A stretch of DNA of 64,000 nt. Origin: Thunnus maccoyii (lineage: Eukaryota > Chordata > Actinopteri > Scombriformes > Scombridae). The notes beneath the pieces were generated by a model, which had not been told where the DNA came from, did not search any database, and saw only the letters and a list, made by a program, of their open reading frames with translations. The stretch covers positions 7,828,655 to 7,892,654 of the forward strand of contig NC_056544.1 of the NCBI RefSeq assembly GCF_910596095.1, given 5' to 3'. The number at the start of each line of letters is the position of its first letter. The first letter of the stretch is position 1. The position numbers and the translations under genes are program-made. Positions 57,344-64,000 of this stretch are shown here, one piece after another.

Positions 57344-59729
57344 ATGGCGGCACCATACTTGACATTAGTCAGGACGGTACTAAAAGGTAAAACAAATTTA
57401 TTAACGTTATGCCGTCTGTAAAAGGTTACCCACAATGCAGTAACAAGAATAACATATTAGTGACCTTCAGCAGTGGCTGTAGCTGATTAATTTGTTGAAA
57501 TACCGTCAGATAGTTATGATGTAATACTTTTAGAGAGCGCAGGTGATTTTCCTTGTTTTTAGCCTTATTTAACCCTCACATACGTTGCCGCCGATGGGAC
57601 AGAAGTCTTGTCAGTGAAGGATAAAGGTCTAATTTTTTCTCCCCAGGTGTTCCCGGTCAGTGGCTCCTCACTCAGAGCTGCCAGACCCCGGCACTGTGTC
57701 AGTGTTTGCGGCTGCAGGCTGCTCGGTATCGGCCGCTGCATGTCTCCTCGGCTGCCTCCTTGTGCAGCTCCAGGACAGAGACACAGAAGAGTACACACAC
57801 AGACAACACAGCAGGCACACACAAGACAGCAAACACACACACCGGTGACAGGAGAGCCGGGGAGGAGCAGGAGGAGGAGGAGGATGAGGATGGTCCGGAG
57901 TACATCCCCAAGAAAAAGGCGAAGAATCCCATGATGAAGATTGGCTATGCCTGGTGAGCTTCTATCTCTGTAGCTAATGCTCCTGACACAACTGTACATA
58001 TGGAAGACAATTTCCTGTTATTATTGTTTTATATTTATGTGAATCAGAATTGAACTAAAAGTAGTCAAAGATCTCTATCACGCACAGTAGCAGTCAAAAG
58101 CTTGGACACACCTTCCCATGTCCTTGAATGACTGGTACTGTACATTAGGGTTGCTCTGGGAAGACATCTCATCCAGGGCCAGTGTGGACAGGAGGAAGTT
58201 TACAAAAACACTTTAATTATACGTATGGGCATTGTTTTAAGATGGACTTGAAAAAATGGGAACCTCGGTGTACACTATGGTTGTGTTTATGTGACATAAT
58301 GTTTTTCTTGCTGTAATCATTCCTCCTGTTCATACTGATTAGAAATCCCCTTCAAATGTGCAATCAAGGCAGGCTTCAGCTGTCTGAATTAGTCAGATAA
58401 AGTAGATATCTTCTAAAGTTAGTCTTTTTAGAAAACAATATATCTTGACGGATAGTGTTTTCATGTTGAGCTGCAGTGGAAGTATAGTAACAAGAAGAGG
58501 GACTAAAAAGACTGTAATGTTGAAAGATATCTACTTGATTTGACTGATTTGGACGCTGAAGCTTCATATTAGCTTCAGATAAACTTTTAGATACATTATT
58601 GCACCGAAGGAGGCTTGTAGATTTTAGCCTCCATCACTTCCATTGTAAGTGCATCATGAAGGGATCCTCTAATGGTCAGTATGATCAGGAGGAATGATTA
58701 CAGCAAGAAAAACACATTTCAGTGTTCATATGGGGACCTGACTGAATCTATCCTTTAAGTGTAAGCATGTGGCTGTATTAGTTTGAAATACGTTACTGAA
58801 AACATTTAATGTTCTGGAAGAAATGTACATATATGTGTGGTTGCTACAGTTTTTAGCTCTGTCCTACAATGGACTGCTGCTGGTTTATCCTCACTGACAA
58901 CCCTGGCAGCCAAAATGTCAGAGCTACAAAATTATTCATTCTTACCATTCTGATCATTTATGAAATGCTTTTGTCTCCAGTGACAGCTGGTATACAGAAA
59001 CCAACAAGTAATGTGGTGCCAGGCTGGCTGATAAACAGTATAGGTGTTAATATATTTATGTTCCAGAGCTCACCTGTAGTCAGTGAATGGGGATGCTGCA
59101 GCCAGATTATACACTGTATGGTACAGGTACACCACATTAAAAGTAATACAGTCTCATACAGCAGACCTGGAAAAACATACCTTCAGAAAGATTATATGAT
59201 CTATATTATAATCTCTAGCCTCTTATATAAACAGTGGACAAAATATTAGACTCACCTCTCAGGATAACATAAGTTCAATTAAAACCTCTCTAAAAGTTAC
59301 AACAAAAATCTTCATAAAGGGAGGATTTATTGCGGAGCTGTTGCATCATACTGCATTAGTTTTAGATAAGCATATGGGATTATAAGAAGAAACATGAGCA
59401 CAATGGACTGAACTCCGTTAATGTTATCTTTCCAACCACAAGTCAAACACTTCTTGCTTTCCTTTTCAGTCTTCTCCCTCTGCACTTTAACACGTCAACG
59501 GTTTCTGTACGCTCATGGATATATGTTGTTCTCTCTCTCTTCCTCGCCTCCGTCCAGGATGATAGGCCTCCCCACGGGTATCATCACCTTCCTCCTGGCC
59601 AAAAGGGAAGTGGACAAGAACCGACTGAAGCAGCTGAAGGTTCGACAGAGGATGCGAAGGTCAAACGAGGGAGACTACGAAGGGAGCCGCTACCGCCATC
59701 AAACAGAGGGTGCTAAACTGGACCAGTGA
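57344..59729 (+). CDS. pnkd: PNKD, short isoform (MR-1S type)
   Basis: Small mitochondrial/membrane protein corresponding to the short form of human PNKD. Three exons give 173 residues: 57344-57386, 57647-57953, 59558-59729. After a basic, presequence-like N-terminus (MAAPYLTLVRTVLKG) comes a low-complexity Thr/His and acidic stretch. Then PEYIPKKKAKNPMMKIGYAW, a membrane helix (MIGLPTGIITFLLA) and KREVDKNRLKQLKVRQRMR...YEGSRYR follow, matching the human MR-1S C-terminus. The metallo-beta-lactamase domain of the long isoform is not in the window; in human its exons lie beyond TMBIM1, and here tmbim1 starts right after. It is tail to tail with tmbim1. Confidence 0.88.
58089..58146. mobile_element. 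Tc1/mariner end fragment
   Basis: CAGTCAAAAGCTTGGACACA plus CCTTCCCATG resembles the terminal sequence of a common fish Tc1-like element. Only this short end is present, in pnkd intron 2. Confidence 0.5.
58300..58725. mobile_element. Large foldback MITE-like element in pnkd intron 2
   Basis: Outer arms: TTGCTGTAATCATTCCTCCT near 58,308 against AGGAGGAATGATTACAGCAA near 58,690. Inner arms: GTAGATATCTTC near 58,400 with its partner GAAAGATATCTAC near 58,520, and AGTCTTTTTAG with CTAAAAAGACT. The centre is near 58,465. It is one long imperfect hairpin without coding sequence. Confidence 0.8.
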
Positions 59730-60962
59730 TGTGCATGTGCGGCAGCTACCGTATGATTTTCACCACATCCGGAATGTCACTACTGAGACAGTGACTCCTG
59801 CACTAAAGACTGATTATAGAAGAGGTGTCAAGTTTATGAGCTCGTGTTAAGAACATCCAGTACTGTTTAACTCTTTCTTCTTTAAGCTGATGTTGGCAAT
59901 CTGGGAAGGAACGTGAGGCTTTATTCATGAAATCGGTTCTTTGCAGATTTTGACTAATTTTTTTTCCTAATGATGAGAGAATGATGTAATATTTATTAGC
60001 CATGATGCCTATGTTCTATAAATATAATGGAGAAAATGTGAAATATCACTGTTGGAACTGTATATGGATCACATCAAAACTCACAAATATATATCTTTAT
60101 TTGATATGAAAAGGCAAACAAGACTCTTTTCAGCATTGATATTTATATTTACAAACCGTTTCCCACCAGTAACTGCTGCATAAGCTGGAACTCATCAACT
60201 TTTAGAAATGTCCCAATGGCACTGATTGTGCTACCTTGTATGATGAAACCCACACTGTAAGCACTCAGTATGTCAACCAACTCTGACCGTAAGACAAGAA
60301 TATATAAACAGACACCTGATTGTGGCAAAAAGCACATTATCTAACAATACTATAAAAGCTTATTGGGTATAACCCTGTATTTCAGAAACCTTGTCATTGC
60401 TAAGGCACTCGTGATGTATGTAAATAGTTACAACATAGCAACACATGTATTAAAGACCATCAGCAAAGGGTCGCTAACATGAACCCGATGACAGCAGATC
60501 TGAGGATGTCATCAGGTGCACTGAGCTGTACTTCAGTGGCAAATTAGAGTTTGATGGTTAGACCAAACATGTTTGCTCATTTTCTCATTCTGTACAGACA
60601 GTTCATGTATAGCACCATGTCTACATGCAGATATAAAATATACAGACACTTTCTGCCTTCAGTCCAGCAAGAGCGACTAAATGTTGCAACTGACTTTCCA
60701 GTGTCTGTAGATACTGTATATTATTTGATATTGTAGTATTAGTACTTTTGTTAAACACTGGTAAGTTGCAGAAATATTTTAGAAAAAGTGCATTTTTTGT
60801 GCATAGGAATAACTTACACTATGACAAAATCTCAAATTCAGCCCTTTAGTAATTTTCCCTGGAGAACAACATCATTTTATGATTTTGACTGGAAACGAAG
60901 CAAAGGTTTTACAGAGCATGGAATGGTTTTGCAGCAGGGTGTCTGTGTGCACCTCTGTGGAT
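59730..60962. other. 3' UTRs of pnkd (+) and tmbim1 (-)
   Basis: The tmbim1 poly(A) signal (AATAAA on the minus strand) is at 60096-60101, giving it a 3' UTR of about 870 bases. The pnkd end is probably near 60,020-60,090. No gene is seen between. Confidence 0.55.

Positions 60963-64000
<3,038 letters not shown>

Overview
The window is a stretch of teleost fish nuclear genome, most likely a percomorph. Genes are split by short GT-AG introns and carry vertebrate orthologues, AT-rich spacers hold CA/GT and tetranucleotide repeats, and several foldback or TIR-bounded DNA elements look like families I recall from spiny-rayed fish. No bacterial, plasmid, CRISPR or retroviral feature was seen. Exon models below were built by hand by joining splice sites in frame. 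The coding lengths of the complete genes sum to whole codons.

Layout. 0-1.5 kb: spacer with a (CTAT)n array. 1.5-6.7 kb: orc2 (+), origin recognition complex subunit 2. 6.7-8.5 kb: cfap410/C21orf2 (-), tail to tail with orc2. 8.5-9.0 kb: shared divergent promoter. 9.0-11.9 kb: rpl37a (+). 13.3-16.1 kb: a CARD-caspase with a caspase-8-like protease (+). 16.6-19.2 kb: pecr (+). 20.5-22.6 kb: ndufb3 (+). 22.8-25.6 kb: a nine-exon UDP-glucuronosyltransferase (-). 26.5-31.3 kb: a six-exon unrecognised basic protein (+). 31.3-43 kb: gene-poor, with Tc1/mariner fossils, hAT-like and foldback elements and a nested local duplication. 43.1-45.0 kb: cxcr4, probably cxcr4a (+), with two extra introns. 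45-51.5 kb: repeat-rich spacer. 51.6-56.8 kb: mcm6 (+). 57.3-59.7 kb: the short (MR-1S type) form of pnkd (+). 60.1-64 kb: tmbim1 (-), 5' end cut off by the window edge.

Linkage. The set combines genes I recall from human 2q33 (ORC2, NDUFB3, the CASP8/CASP10/CFLAR area), 2q35 (RPL37A, PECR, PNKD, TMBIM1), 2q21-22 (CXCR4, MCM6) and 21q22.3 (CFAP410). Neighbours are mostly unrelated in function. The exception is the pair of replication-licensing genes orc2 and mcm6, whose promoters carry the same CCAAT/E-box module at almost the same spacing. Points I rate highest are that shared module, the missing SDR tyrosine in pecr, the extra cxcr4 introns, the pnkd/tmbim1 nesting prediction and the B-C / B-X-C duplication.
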